Assembly (NCBI RefSeq): GCF_036408795.1
Contig: NZ_JAZGJP010000011.1
Span: 19,173 to 83,172, forward strand
Length of the DNA stretch: 64,000 nt
Reading direction: 5' to 3'
Origin: Olsenella_L kribbiana
Lineage (GTDB): Bacteria > Actinomycetota > Coriobacteriia > Coriobacteriales > Atopobiaceae
The position numbers were made by a program, and so were the translations under genes. Position 1 is the first letter of the stretch. Each line of letters starts with the position of its first letter. The notes under the pieces are model-generated. The model saw only the letters and a list, made by a program, of their open reading frames with translations, had not been told where the DNA came from and did not search any database. This document shows, piece after piece, positions 32,340-41,025 of the stretch.

Positions 32340-33189
32340 GCACCACCACATCCAGGCACCCCAGGTGCCGGCGGCTCTCCCGGCAGACGAGGCAGCAGAG
32401 CTTGCCTTCGAGCATGACCTGCCTCTTTCGCATCATGCCTTCAAGAAGGGCGAGCACCCGATCGTGCGCATCGAGCATCTGAACAAGACGTTCGACGGCG
32501 AGACGCAGGTCCTGCGCGATGTCAATCTCGATGTCTGGCCCGGCGAGGTCGTCGTCGTGCTCGGACCTTCCGGTTCCGGCAAGTCCACGATGCTCCGCTG
32601 CATCAACCTGCTCGAGACTCCGACGGCAGGACACATCCTCATCGAGGACAAGGAGATCACGGCCAAGGGCACCGATGTCTGCAAGCTCCGCCAGAACCTC
32701 GGCATGGTGTTCCAGCAGTTCAACCTCTTCCCGCACCTCACGGCGAAGCAGAATGTCATGATCGGCCAGACGAAGGTGCTCAAGAAGTCGAAGGCAGAGG
32801 CCGAGAAGGAGGCCCTGAAGCAGCTTGAGGCGGTCGGCCTTGCCGACCGTGCAGACTTCAAGCCAGCCCAGCTCTCCGGCGGCCAGCAGCAGCGTGTCGC
32901 AATTGCCCGAGCTGTTGCCATGCACCCGGATGTGCTGCTCTTCGACGAGCCGACTTCGGCCCTCGACCCCGAGCTCGTCCGTGGCGTCCTTGATGTCATG
33001 CGCGACCTCGCCGAGAACTCGGGCATGACCATGATCGTCGTGACGCACGAGATGGGCTTTGCCCGCGAAGTCGCCGATCGTGTCGTCTTCATGGAAGGCG
33101 GCGTCGTCGTCGAGCAGGGCAAGCCTGAAGAGGTCTTCGACCACCCGAAGAACGAGCGTACGGCAGCCTTCATTGGAAACATCAAATAG
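32332..33189 (+). CDS. Amino-acid ABC transporter ATP-binding protein
   Basis: Cytoplasmic ATPase of the polar amino-acid importer, 285 residues. Walker A is GPSGSGKST (near 79-87), the Q-loop is MVFQQFNLFPHLTA, the signature is LSGGQQQR, Walker B is VLLFDEPTSALDPE and the switch His lies in VVTHEM. About 45 extra N-terminal residues, His-rich at the start (MPKHHHIQ), precede the standard domain. The start overlaps the permease gene, so translation is coupled. Confidence 0.95.
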   Translation: MPKHHHIQAPQVPAALPADEAAELAFEHDLPLSHHAFKKGEHPIVRIEHLNKTFDGETQVLRDVNLDVWPGEVVVVLGPSGSGKSTMLRCINLLETPTAGHILIEDKEITAKGTDVCKLRQNLGMVFQQFNLFPHLTAKQNVMIGQTKVLKKSKAEAEKEALKQLEAVGLADRADFKPAQLSGGQQQRVAIARAVAMHPDVLLFDEPTSALDPELVRGVLDVMRDLAENSGMTMIVVTHEMGFAREVADRVVFMEGGVVVEQGKPEEVFDHPKNERTAAFIGNIK

Positions 33190-33191
33190 AT

Positions 33192-33216
33192 CTTGGAGGG
33201 GACCAGAGGTCCCAAG
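33192..33216 (+). promoter_or_regulatory. Intergenic hairpin before second binding protein
   Basis: GGGACC-AGA-GGTCCC (33199-33213) within CTTGG...CCAAG, without a U run. It could insulate or stabilise the segment encoding the second binding protein. Confidence 0.4.
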
Positions 33217-33221
33217 GAGAG

Positions 33222-34070
33222 ATGGCTATGAACATGAACATTTCGCGGCGTGGATTCTGTACGGGAGCCGGCCTTGCCCTGATGGGGCTTGCAGCCTGTT
33301 CGTCTTCCAACGGCACATCTTCGAGCGCGAGCGCAGCTGCCGATACGTCTTCGAGCGCGAACAGCTCGCTCAACCTTGTGACGGATGGCAAGCTCACGTC
33401 GGTCTCCGATATGGCAAACCCGCCCTTCAGCTACTACGACAAGGGCTCGAAGGAGCCCAAGGGCTTCGAGGTCGACCTTATGGCTGCCATTGCCGAAGAG
33501 ATGGGGCTCGAGAGCACGTGGCTGGATGCCACGAAGTTCGACACGATCATTCCGCTCATCAAGCAGGGAGGCAAGGCAGACCTCGGCGTCTCAAACATCA
33601 CGATCACGGCTGAGCGCGAAAAGGAGATCGCCTTCTCTGACCCCTACATCGACTCGAACCTCGGCGTCGTCACGAAGGCAGACAGCACGGAGACCACGCA
33701 GGAAGCCTTGAATGCTGCCGGTAAGAAGGTTGCTGCTCAGGCAGGCACGACGGGCGAGGCATGGGCGCAGGAGAACCTCGTGAATGCGACCGTCGTGGCG
33801 CTCGATGACCCAGTCCAGGCGCTCACAGGCGTCCAGGCCGGTCAATATGATGCGGCCTGCGCAGACCTGCCGGTCGTGAAGTACCTCTGCACGGCGTCCT
33901 TCACAGACCTCTCCGTCGCAATCGAGATTCCGACGGGCGACCAGTACGGCATGGCAGTGTCGAAGGACAACCAGGCGCTGCTCGATGCGGTGAATGAAGC
34001 GCTCCAAGCCGTCATCGATTCCGGCAAGCGTGACGAGATCGAGACGAAGTGGTTTGGAAGCACGCTCTGA
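33222..34070 (+). CDS. Amino-acid ABC transporter substrate-binding lipoprotein (copy 2)
   Basis: A 282-residue paralogue of the first binding protein. The N-terminus NISRRGFCTGAGLALMG has twin arginines, a lipobox LAAC and a Ser/Ala-rich stalk. The domain has LVTDGKLTSVSDMANPPFSY, then FEVDLMAAIAEEMGLESTWL and NITITAEREKEIAFSDPYID. The overall pattern matches copy 1, but the ligand-facing residues differ (FSYYDKG versus FESMDEN), suggesting a different amino acid. It lies 32 bases after the ATPase gene. Two binding proteins sharing one permease/ATPase pair widen the substrate range. Confidence 0.93.
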   Translation: MAMNMNISRRGFCTGAGLALMGLAACSSSNGTSSSASAAADTSSSANSSLNLVTDGKLTSVSDMANPPFSYYDKGSKEPKGFEVDLMAAIAEEMGLESTWLDATKFDTIIPLIKQGGKADLGVSNITITAEREKEIAFSDPYIDSNLGVVTKADSTETTQEALNAAGKKVAAQAGTTGEAWAQENLVNATVVALDDPVQALTGVQAGQYDAACADLPVVKYLCTASFTDLSVAIEIPTGDQYGMAVSKDNQALLDAVNEALQAVIDSGKRDEIETKWFGSTL

Positions 34071-34255
34071 TCGTATGAGCGAAGCTGCATAAAAGCTGAA
34101 TATGGTGCAGCTCCTTTGCAGGTAGCTGCACCCATTCACCATAATTGCGCCTATATTCAGGGCATTGGGAGCTCGTGGGAAACCATTGGCCGATGAGTGT
34201 GCTATTCTCTGACTACTGTCAGATTGTTCTTAATATCGATGATTGGTGAGTCTCG

Positions 34256-34930
34256 ATGCATCACAAGAACATACTCCTCATCGCGCGTACCACTCGCCAT
34301 CACGACCGCATGCGCGAACTTTCCCACGCGCTGGATGTCTCGACGCTTCTGGCGACGCCCGATACGTTCAACCAGGCAATTACCTCGGGCCATGAGTTCG
34401 ATCTTGTCATCCTCGACGTTGTCGGCGCCTCCCAGGACATCCTGAATGCTGTCGATGCCTACGTCGTGGACAATGGCTTCATCCCCATCCTCTTCATCAC
34501 CGACGAGGACAAGCTTGCACAGCTCCACATGCCTGTCCAGGGCAAGGCGGACTTCATCCTCTCCACGGCAGGAGAGGCAGAGTTCGAGGTCCGCTGCTCG
34601 CAGCTTCTGTGGCCGGGCGAGGAGGGCGCTCCTGCCGATATCGTGACGATCGACAACATGACGATCAACCTTGCGACGTACCAGGTCCACATCGACGACA
34701 AGCCGGTCGACCTGACGCTCATGGAGTACTCGCTCCTGTCCTTCCTCGCGACTCATCCGTCGCGTGCCTACTCGAGGGAGACGCTGCTCCACCGCGTCTG
34801 GGGCTTCGAATACTGCGGCGGCACCCGTACGGTCGATGTCCACATCCGTCGTGTCCGCTCGAAGGTGGGCCCGCAGGTCGCAAACCACATCGTGACCGTC
34901 CGTGGCGTCGGATACCTCTTCAAGATTTAG
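34256..34930 (+). CDS. GlnR-like orphan OmpR-family response regulator
   Basis: A 224-residue protein with a receiver-like N-terminus and an OmpR winged helix. The receiver is atypical: it starts ILLIARTTRHH without the acidic pair that binds Mg2+, although an Asp in DLVILDVVG is present. It ends GKADFILSTAGEAEFEVR, resembling the linker of actinobacterial GlnR. The DNA-binding half (VDLTLMEYSLLSFLATHPSR, then LLHRVWGFEYCGGTRTVDVH and VTVRGVGYLF) is also GlnR-like. No kinase gene is adjacent. Its place after the amino-acid importer and 4.7 kb from glnA supports a nitrogen role. GlnR identity is an inference from memory of the family. Confidence 0.75.
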   Translation: MHHKNILLIARTTRHHDRMRELSHALDVSTLLATPDTFNQAITSGHEFDLVILDVVGASQDILNAVDAYVVDNGFIPILFITDEDKLAQLHMPVQGKADFILSTAGEAEFEVRCSQLLWPGEEGAPADIVTIDNMTINLATYQVHIDDKPVDLTLMEYSLLSFLATHPSRAYSRETLLHRVWGFEYCGGTRTVDVHIRRVRSKVGPQVANHIVTVRGVGYLFKI

Positions 34931-34957
34931 AGGATAGATACATATTCTCAGGTACAG

Positions 34958-34981
34958 AGCCGGCCTCGTGGCCGGCTTTTT
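34958..34981 (+). terminator. Intrinsic terminator of the response-regulator gene
   Basis: Stem AGCCGGCC-TCGT-GGCCGGCT followed by TTTT. Confidence 0.9.
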
Positions 34982-35155
34982 CGTAGCGATTCCCAGCTTT
35001 CAGCATTCTTGAAGTATGGTGCCGCTCAGATGTTGGATGCGGACGAGGCTTTCAAGTGTGCCCGGAAGAAGGCTGTTTGGGTACAAAGTGCCTTGACGTA
35101 AAACCTTCGGATCCGTCTGCTCTGGGTGAGAGGCGGCATCCAGAAAGGAAGCCTT

Positions 35156-36490
35156 ATGAGCGAAGAAAATGACGGAAGGCCTCCCGTGCCAGGCTACGAC
35201 GAGACCCAGGTGCAGGAAACGAAGCATATGGCTCCCTCTCCCGTCGGGACGGGCGAGGGCGGCACAGGCGACGAGAAGCCGCCCAAGAAGGGCAGCGGAC
35301 GTGTCGTCCTGGCTTCTGTCCTCGGCGGCGTCATCGGCGCTGTCGCAATCGTTGCAATCCTCTTCGGATTCGGCCTTGTGAAGACAGGCCCGAAGACTTC
35401 GACCTCAGGCACGAGCCCGGCCCAGAACATCACGATCAACGCCGATACCGAGGATGCCACGGTTGCCGAGGCAGTCGCTGCCAAGACGGTGCCGTCTGTC
35501 GCCTCTGTCTATGTGACGACATCCTCCTCTTCGAGCCTCGGCTCTGGCGTCATCCTCGACACGGATGGCAACATCCTCACGAACTACCACGTGATCGACG
35601 GTGCCGAGGAGATCTCCGTCACGATCGAGGGCCAGAGCTATACGGCCACGGTCGTCGGTTCCGATGAGTCCTCTGACCTCGCTGTCATCAAGGCAGACCT
35701 CGAAGGCGCAACCGTCACCCCGATCGAGGTCGGCGATTCCTCCTCCCTTGTCATGGGCCAGTGGGTCATGGCAATAGGCTCGCCGTACGGCCTTGAGCAG
35801 TCCGTCTCCACGGGCATCGTCTCTGCCCTCTACCGCTCCACGATGATGCAGTCCACGAGCGGCAACACGATCTATACGAACCTCATCCAGACCGATGCTG
35901 CCATCAACCCGGGCAACTCCGGCGGCGCTCTTGTCGACTCCGAGGGCAAGCTTGTCGGCATCAATACCCTGATCGAGTCCGAGTCCGGCTCATCAGCCGG
36001 CATCGGCTTTGCCATTCCTTCGAACTACGCTATCGAGGTCGCGAATACGATCATCTCTGGCAAGCAGGTCGTGCACCCCTATATCGGCCTCACGATGCAG
36101 ACGGTCACCTCGTCTCTTGCCCAGCGCTACAGCCTCGGTGCCTCGAGCGGCGCCTACGTCGTCGAAGTCACGTCGGGCAGCCCTGCTGATACCGCAGGCA
36201 TCAAGTCGGGCGACATCATCACTGCGGTCGACGGCGAGTCCATCACCTCTGCTGACGGCATGATCCTCGCAATCCGCTCGAAGAATGTCGGCGATACCGT
36301 GAGCGTCACGTTCGTCCGTGATGGCAAGGAGCAGACGGTCCAGGTCACGCTCGGCTCGGATGAGAGCCTCCAGGCAGAACAGCAGCAGGACCAGAACTCC
36401 AATTCCGGCTCCAGCATCTTCGGCTACGGCCTCGGCAAGGGGCTTGGTGGCAATGGCTCGAGCTCGAATGGCCTTGGCAGCAGCAGGTAG
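35156..36490 (+). CDS. htrA: HtrA/DegP-like serine protease with PDZ domain
   Basis: Membrane-anchored quality-control protease, 444 residues. A charged cytoplasmic N-terminus (about 1-45) is followed by a helix VVLASVLGGVIGAVAIVAIL. The trypsin-like domain has the catalytic His in ILTNYHVIDG, Asp in ESSDLAVIKA and Ser in NPGNSGGALVD. A single PDZ domain (about 320-410) starts YIGLTMQTV and contains SPADTAGIKSGDIITAVDGE. The tail is Gln/Ser/Gly-rich. AAAGGA is before the ATG. It is transcribed alone and terminated downstream. Stress control is likely but no operator is evident. Confidence 0.94.
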   Translation: MSEENDGRPPVPGYDETQVQETKHMAPSPVGTGEGGTGDEKPPKKGSGRVVLASVLGGVIGAVAIVAILFGFGLVKTGPKTSTSGTSPAQNITINADTEDATVAEAVAAKTVPSVASVYVTTSSSSSLGSGVILDTDGNILTNYHVIDGAEEISVTIEGQSYTATVVGSDESSDLAVIKADLEGATVTPIEVGDSSSLVMGQWVMAIGSPYGLEQSVSTGIVSALYRSTMMQSTSGNTIYTNLIQTDAAINPGNSGGALVDSEGKLVGINTLIESESGSSAGIGFAIPSNYAIEVANTIISGKQVVHPYIGLTMQTVTSSLAQRYSLGASSGAYVVEVTSGSPADTAGIKSGDIITAVDGESITSADGMILAIRSKNVGDTVSVTFVRDGKEQTVQVTLGSDESLQAEQQQDQNSNSGSSIFGYGLGKGLGGNGSSSNGLGSSR

Positions 36491-36511
36491 CGCTCCTGCA
36501 TAGGCGCATGG

Positions 36512-36545
36512 GATGCCCCATCCTCTCCGGAGGGTGGGGCATCTT
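36512..36545 (+). terminator. Intrinsic terminator of htrA
   Basis: A 14-base-pair stem GATGCCCCATCCTC/GAGGGTGGGGCATC with a TCCG loop, then TTCT. Confidence 0.8.
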
Positions 36546-36618
36546 CTATGCGGCCCATTTCTGTCAGATGCATTTGCTACGCTCTAAGGGAGAGGACAAG
36601 GGCGATAGGAGGCCTTCC

Positions 36619-38295
36619 ATGCAGGAAATCAGGTGCCCGCACTGCGGCAAGGTGTTCACGGTCGATGAGGCAAGCTACGCCGATATCGTGAAGCAGGTAC
36701 GCGACCGGGAGTTCGCAGCAGAGATACAGAAGCAGGAGCAGATGCTCAGGCGCGAGCGCGAGCAGGCGGTCCAGCATGCAGAAGACGAGCTCAAGGCAAA
36801 GCTTCTGAAGGAGACCTCTGCGCGTGACAGCCAGATTGCGCTTCTCAAGAATGAGCTCGAGGCGCAGAAGAAGGCCGCAGACCAGAGCCTCGCTGCCAAG
36901 GATGCAGAAGCCGAGCGCTCGCTTGCCGCCCAGAAGCGTGAGAGCGACCTTGCGCATGAGGCAGGCCTCGGCGAGCTCAAGGCAAAGATCTCAGAGCTCG
37001 AGAGCGCCCTTGCTGCTGCCAAGGATGCCCAGAGCCGCCAGGAGGCAGAGCAGAAGGCAGCGCTTGCCGAGGCGCTCTCCGGACGCGACCAGAAGATAGC
37101 GACGCTCGAGGCGGAGGCAAAGGCCAAAGAGCAGGCATACGAGGCCGAAGCCAAGGCAAAGGAGCAGGCCTATCAGGACCAGAAGGCGCTTGCGCTCTCT
37201 GACCGCGACCAGAAGATTGCAGCGCTCGAAGCTGCAGCAAAGGAGCGCGAAGAGGCCTTCGCAAGCCAGAAGGCGCTGGCTTTGACCGAGGCGACCTCGC
37301 CTCTCGAGCAGAAGATTGCCGGGCTCGAAGGGGAGGTCAAGCAGGCCAAGGCAGAGCGCGAGCAGGCCGAGGCGACGCTCAGGCAGGAGATGGTGGAGAA
37401 GCTCCGCGACAAGGATGTCCTCATCCAGGACAAGCAGGATGAGATAGAGAGGCTCAGGAACCAGCGTGCCCGCCTCTCGACGAAGCTCATCGGCGAGACG
37501 CTCGAGCAGCACTGCGAGATGGAGTTCAACAAGTGGCGCATGATGGGCTTCCGGAACGCCGAGTTCCACAAGGACAACGACGTCGTGGGAGGCTCCAAGG
37601 GCGACTATGTCTTCCGCGAGAACGACCCCTCGGGCACAGAGATCGTCTCGATCATGTTCGAGATGAAGAACGAGGATGAGGCTTCTGCCAAGGCCAACCG
37701 CCACAAGAATGCGGACTTCTTCAAGAAGCTCGACCAGGACCGAAAGAACAAGCACTGTGAATATGCCGTGCTCGTCACGATGCTCGAGCCGGACAACGAG
37801 TTCTACAACCAGGGCATCGTCGATGTGAGCTACGAGTATCCGAAGATGTACGCAATCAGACCCCAGTTCTTCATCCCGATGATCACGCTGCTTCGGAATG
37901 CGGGGCTCAACGCGGTGGATGCCCGCCGCGAGCTTGCCGAGACCAGGCAGCAGAACATCGATATCACGAACTTCGAGGAGGCGCTCGGCGACTTCAAGCA
38001 GAAGTTCGGGAAGAACTATGCTGCTGCCTCGAACAAGTTCCAGAACGCTATCAAGGAGATCGACTCGACGATCGACCACCTGAACAAGGTGAAGGAGAAC
38101 CTCCTCTCCTCCGAGCGCCAGCTCCGGCTTGCGAATGACAAGGCAGAAGGGCTCACGATCAGGAAGCTCACCTACAAGAACCCGACCATGAAGGAGAAGT
38201 TCGAAGAGGCGAGGGCGGCCAATGAGAAGGCCCAGAAGGAGAGCCTGCCGCTTGCTGAGGGGGATGTGCCCCTGGATCCGGACGAGGTCGAATAG
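36619..38295 (+). CDS. DUF2130-family protein with long coiled coil
   Basis: A 558-residue protein starting with a zinc-ribbon-like IRCPHCGKVF. It continues as an almost unbroken charged coiled coil to about residue 300, with internal repetition such as EAKAKEQAYEAEAKAKEQAY. A conserved C-terminal domain (about 300-500) contains ETLEQHCEMEFNKWRMMGF, FEMKNEDEASA and YAVLVTMLEPDNEFYNQGI. That domain is DUF2130; its E...D...ExK-like spacing resembles restriction-type nuclease folds, which would make it a DNA-acting protein, but the function is unproven. AGGAGG precedes the ATG. The gene stands alone. Confidence 0.88.
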   Translation: MQEIRCPHCGKVFTVDEASYADIVKQVRDREFAAEIQKQEQMLRREREQAVQHAEDELKAKLLKETSARDSQIALLKNELEAQKKAADQSLAAKDAEAERSLAAQKRESDLAHEAGLGELKAKISELESALAAAKDAQSRQEAEQKAALAEALSGRDQKIATLEAEAKAKEQAYEAEAKAKEQAYQDQKALALSDRDQKIAALEAAAKEREEAFASQKALALTEATSPLEQKIAGLEGEVKQAKAEREQAEATLRQEMVEKLRDKDVLIQDKQDEIERLRNQRARLSTKLIGETLEQHCEMEFNKWRMMGFRNAEFHKDNDVVGGSKGDYVFRENDPSGTEIVSIMFEMKNEDEASAKANRHKNADFFKKLDQDRKNKHCEYAVLVTMLEPDNEFYNQGIVDVSYEYPKMYAIRPQFFIPMITLLRNAGLNAVDARRELAETRQQNIDITNFEEALGDFKQKFGKNYAAASNKFQNAIKEIDSTIDHLNKVKENLLSSERQLRLANDKAEGLTIRKLTYKNPTMKEKFEEARAANEKAQKESLPLAEGDVPLDPDEVE

Positions 38296-38355
38296 GCACA
38301 TCAGAGAGCCTTTCAGAGCCTTTGGCAACGAGAGACATAAGTGCAGCATGAGAAG

Positions 38356-38388
38356 AGCGGAGCCCGTCTTGCGACGAGCTCCGCTCCG
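38356..38388 (+). terminator. Hairpin between convergent genes (DUF2130 and MetE-like)
   Basis: AGCGGAGC..CGTC-TTGC-GACG..GCTCCGCT (38356-38385). T tracts are weak on both sides, but its place between two convergent genes suggests bidirectional termination. Confidence 0.5.
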
Positions 38389-38417
38389 CTTGTGGCTATG
38401 GGTCTGTCTCTTGTAGT

Positions 38418-39533
38418 CTACGCGCTCCAGACACGCTCTGCGATGCGCTTGATGAGGGCGCACTTTGCCCACTGGTCGTCCTCGGTGAGGACGTTTCCTT
38501 CCTCGGTGGAGGAGAATCCGCACTGCGGAGAGAGGCGGAGCTGCTCCAAGGGCACGTACTTCTCTGCCTCGTGGATCCTCTCGATCACGGCATCCTCATC
38601 CTCAAGCTCCGGGAACTTCGACGTGACGAGGCCGAGGACGACGATCTTGTCCTTCGCATAGCGGAGCGGCTCGAAGCTGCCGGCACGGTCGGAGTCGTAC
38701 TCGAGGAAGAAGCCATCATAGTTCGCCTCGAAGAGGGTCTTTGCGACTGGCTCATAGCCGCCGGAGCTGAACCAGGTACTCCTGAAGTTGCCGCGGCAGA
38801 TGTGCGTCGTGATGGTCATGTCCTCGGGCTTTGCCTCGAGGATGCGGTTGATCATCGTGACGTAGTGCTTTGCCACCTCGGCCAGATCGATGCCTTCCGC
38901 CTCGTAGGCAGCACGCTTCTTTGCATCGCAGAACTCGCCCCAGGCTGTGTCATCGAACTGGAGATAGCGGCAGCCGAGGTCGTAGAAGGCCTTCACGGCG
39001 TCCTGGTAGGTGGTGACGATATCGTCGAAGAGGGCCTGCTCGTCCTTATAGCGGTCGATCGGCTCATACGTAGCCTTGCCACGGACACAGGGGATGAGGT
39101 GGAGCATCGACGGCGACGGTATCGTCATCTTCGTCGGGTAGTTGCCTGCAATCTCCCTGAGCTTTGCGTAGTGCTTCAAGAACGGGTGGTCGCCGAAGCC
39201 GATCTTGCCCGTGAAGCGGAGCTGGGCGCCCTTGGGCTTCGGGCCCTTGAACTCGACGGACCAGTTGGCAGTATCCACATGCTCGACGCCCTCGAGCTCC
39301 TCGAGGAAGTCGAGGTGCCACATGGCGCGGCGGAACTCGCCGTCGGTCACGGCCTTGAGGCCGACCTTCTTCTCGCTTTCCACAAGCTCCGTGATGCACT
39401 CATCTTCGACAGCGGTGAGCTCATCTCGGGAGATCTTGCCGGCGGCAAAGGCTGCACGGGCACGTTTGAGACGCTGGGGGCGCAGGAAGCTTCCTACGAT
39501 ATCGTAGGTATAGGGCGGCTGCTTGATGGTCAT
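38418..39533 (-). CDS. MetE C-terminal-like (YxjG/YxjH) methyltransferase
   Basis: A 371-residue protein of the cobalamin-independent methionine synthase superfamily, catalytic-domain only. It starts YDIVGSFLRPQRLKRARAAF, typical of YxjG/YxjH. Probable zinc ligands are His and Cys in TTHICRGNF, and the Cys in LSPQCGFSST near the C-terminus. RYLQFDDTAWGEFCD marks the substrate pocket. It probably transfers a methyl group to homocysteine from a donor other than the usual folate polyglutamate; the donor is not established. ATG 39533 is chosen since AGGAGG is eight bases upstream. Confidence 0.85.
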   Translation of the reverse strand: MTIKQPPYTYDIVGSFLRPQRLKRARAAFAAGKISRDELTAVEDECITELVESEKKVGLKAVTDGEFRRAMWHLDFLEELEGVEHVDTANWSVEFKGPKPKGAQLRFTGKIGFGDHPFLKHYAKLREIAGNYPTKMTIPSPSMLHLIPCVRGKATYEPIDRYKDEQALFDDIVTTYQDAVKAFYDLGCRYLQFDDTAWGEFCDAKKRAAYEAEGIDLAEVAKHYVTMINRILEAKPEDMTITTHICRGNFRSTWFSSGGYEPVAKTLFEANYDGFFLEYDSDRAGSFEPLRYAKDKIVVLGLVTSKFPELEDEDAVIERIHEAEKYVPLEQLRLSPQCGFSSTEEGNVLTEDDQWAKCALIKRIAERVWSA

Positions 39534-39614
39534 GCGCATCTCCTCCTGGATGGCGGGCACCCGTCTGCTGCCGTGCCCTGAACGGTTCTCTGGTGTACGG
39601 ACAGAAATGGTGCC

Positions 39615-39677
39615 AGATAGGTGATTCATAGAAAACTATCTATTAGCGAGCGATATCCATAGCATGAGGCTATGGAT
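39615..39677. promoter_or_regulatory. Two inverted repeats upstream of the MetE-like gene
   Basis: AGATAG-N15-CTATCT (39615-39641) and the perfect dyad ATCCATAGC-ATGAG-GCTATGGAT (39655-39677) lie 80-145 bases ahead of the start in a 173-base spacer. They may be regulator sites or the 3' structure of the upstream gene. No SAM-riboswitch sequence is recognised. Confidence 0.35.
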
Positions 39678-39706
39678 TGAGGCTTGGGAGCGAACCTATG
39701 CCAGCC

Positions 39707-40792
39707 TCAGTCGGCAAGGGCGGCACAGACGAAGCTGCCGACCCAGTGGTCGGCGAGATATCCCGAAAGCTCGACATCCTGGATACCCTGGACGAGCCAG
39801 CGCGAAGCCTCCTGGGAGAGGCGGTCACGTGCGGTGCCGGCAGGAAGCGCAGCTGCTGCATCCCTTGCGGCAAGGGCACGGGAGGTCGGAAGTGCCACGG
39901 TATGCACCTCGAGGTATCCGGTGCCGTCCCACTTGCCGGGAAGATCTGCCAGAAGAGGCGAAGAGAAGCTCTCGGAGAAGAGCGCTGGCATATAGTCCTT
40001 CATCCAGGAGAGATATGCCTCCCCAGACAGGACTCTTGCCATGAGGGCGGCTTCATTCAGGATTGCCGAGGTGAAGGTATCGGCCTCGGGCTCATAGGCA
40101 AGAGGTGCCTCCACGTCATTTCCAAAGAGACGGACGGCTGCCATGCAGACGGACTCCAGGAGCTCCTGGTCATCTGTCGCCTCTGCACAGTCTGCCGCCA
40201 TGGCAAGCGACCAGGCAGTGTCCGAGTGCATGCCCGTGCGGGCTGGAAGCGAAAGATGCGCTATCCAGCCTGCCACGCGCCTGTGCATCTCCTCGGTGAG
40301 CGGGGAGAGGGCTGCTCGCCAGGCCTTGGCCTCATCGGCGTAGGGGCTTTCAGCATTCGCGAGCTTTCCCAGCTCCTGATCGAGGGCAAGCTCCCAGGTC
40401 CAGCCGTAGGGCTTCTCCTCCCACTGGGGCACCTTCTCCTTCCAGCTTCTGGCTTCTTGCTCCATAAGGTCAGGCGCGAACGTGCGGGAGAGCTGCGCTG
40501 CTGCTGCCTTCTCGAGCTCAGGTACGTCTGTCAGGACATTGTCCTTGAGCATGCGGACAAGCGTCCAGTGCGAGTGGACGCAGGAATGCCAGTCGAAGGA
40601 GCCATAGAATGCCGGAAAGCGCTTGCGGGGCAGCTCGAGGTCCTCGGCACAGGTGAGCGTCTGGCGCTCTGAGCAGGGGTAGGGCCGCTCTATCTGGGAA
40701 AGCACGCATCTGCAGACGCCTCTGAGCGCCTCACGCCTTCCGGCTTCGGCATATGCATCTGCGGTGATATCAAAGCCCCTGTCGCCGATCAT
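39707..40792 (-). CDS. DUF2891-family protein
   Basis: A 361-residue soluble protein with the segment FPAFYGSFDWHSCVHSHWTL (about 60-79), which is the signature of DUF2891. Further conserved-looking parts are the Trp-rich WEEKPYGWTWELAL and ARTGMHSDTAWSLAMA. The His/Trp richness and helical content suggest an alpha/alpha-barrel, as in some carbohydrate-active enzymes, but the activity is unknown. AGGAAGG precedes the ATG. It lies upstream of, and in the same direction as, the MetE-like gene, separated by 173 bases. Confidence 0.82.
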   Translation of the reverse strand: MIGDRGFDITADAYAEAGRREALRGVCRCVLSQIERPYPCSERQTLTCAEDLELPRKRFPAFYGSFDWHSCVHSHWTLVRMLKDNVLTDVPELEKAAAAQLSRTFAPDLMEQEARSWKEKVPQWEEKPYGWTWELALDQELGKLANAESPYADEAKAWRAALSPLTEEMHRRVAGWIAHLSLPARTGMHSDTAWSLAMAADCAEATDDQELLESVCMAAVRLFGNDVEAPLAYEPEADTFTSAILNEAALMARVLSGEAYLSWMKDYMPALFSESFSSPLLADLPGKWDGTGYLEVHTVALPTSRALAARDAAAALPAGTARDRLSQEASRWLVQGIQDVELSGYLADHWVGSFVCAALAD

Positions 40793-41025
40793 GGGTCATC
40801 CTTCCTGGAATGATAGGTCCTCTGTCTGCCTATCCATTGTGGGAGAAGCCGATGCTGGCATGGCCTACCATCCCGCCAGCGGAAATGCAGAAGATACAGC
40901 GATAGTCGTACATATGCCAGGCAGGGCATCTTCTCGGTTTGCGCAGCAAAGGCGCTGGGGCCTATCATGTCCCGGTACAGAAACGATTGGGTGCCAGAAG
41001 GCATCTTCGGAAGGACCTGAACTTC

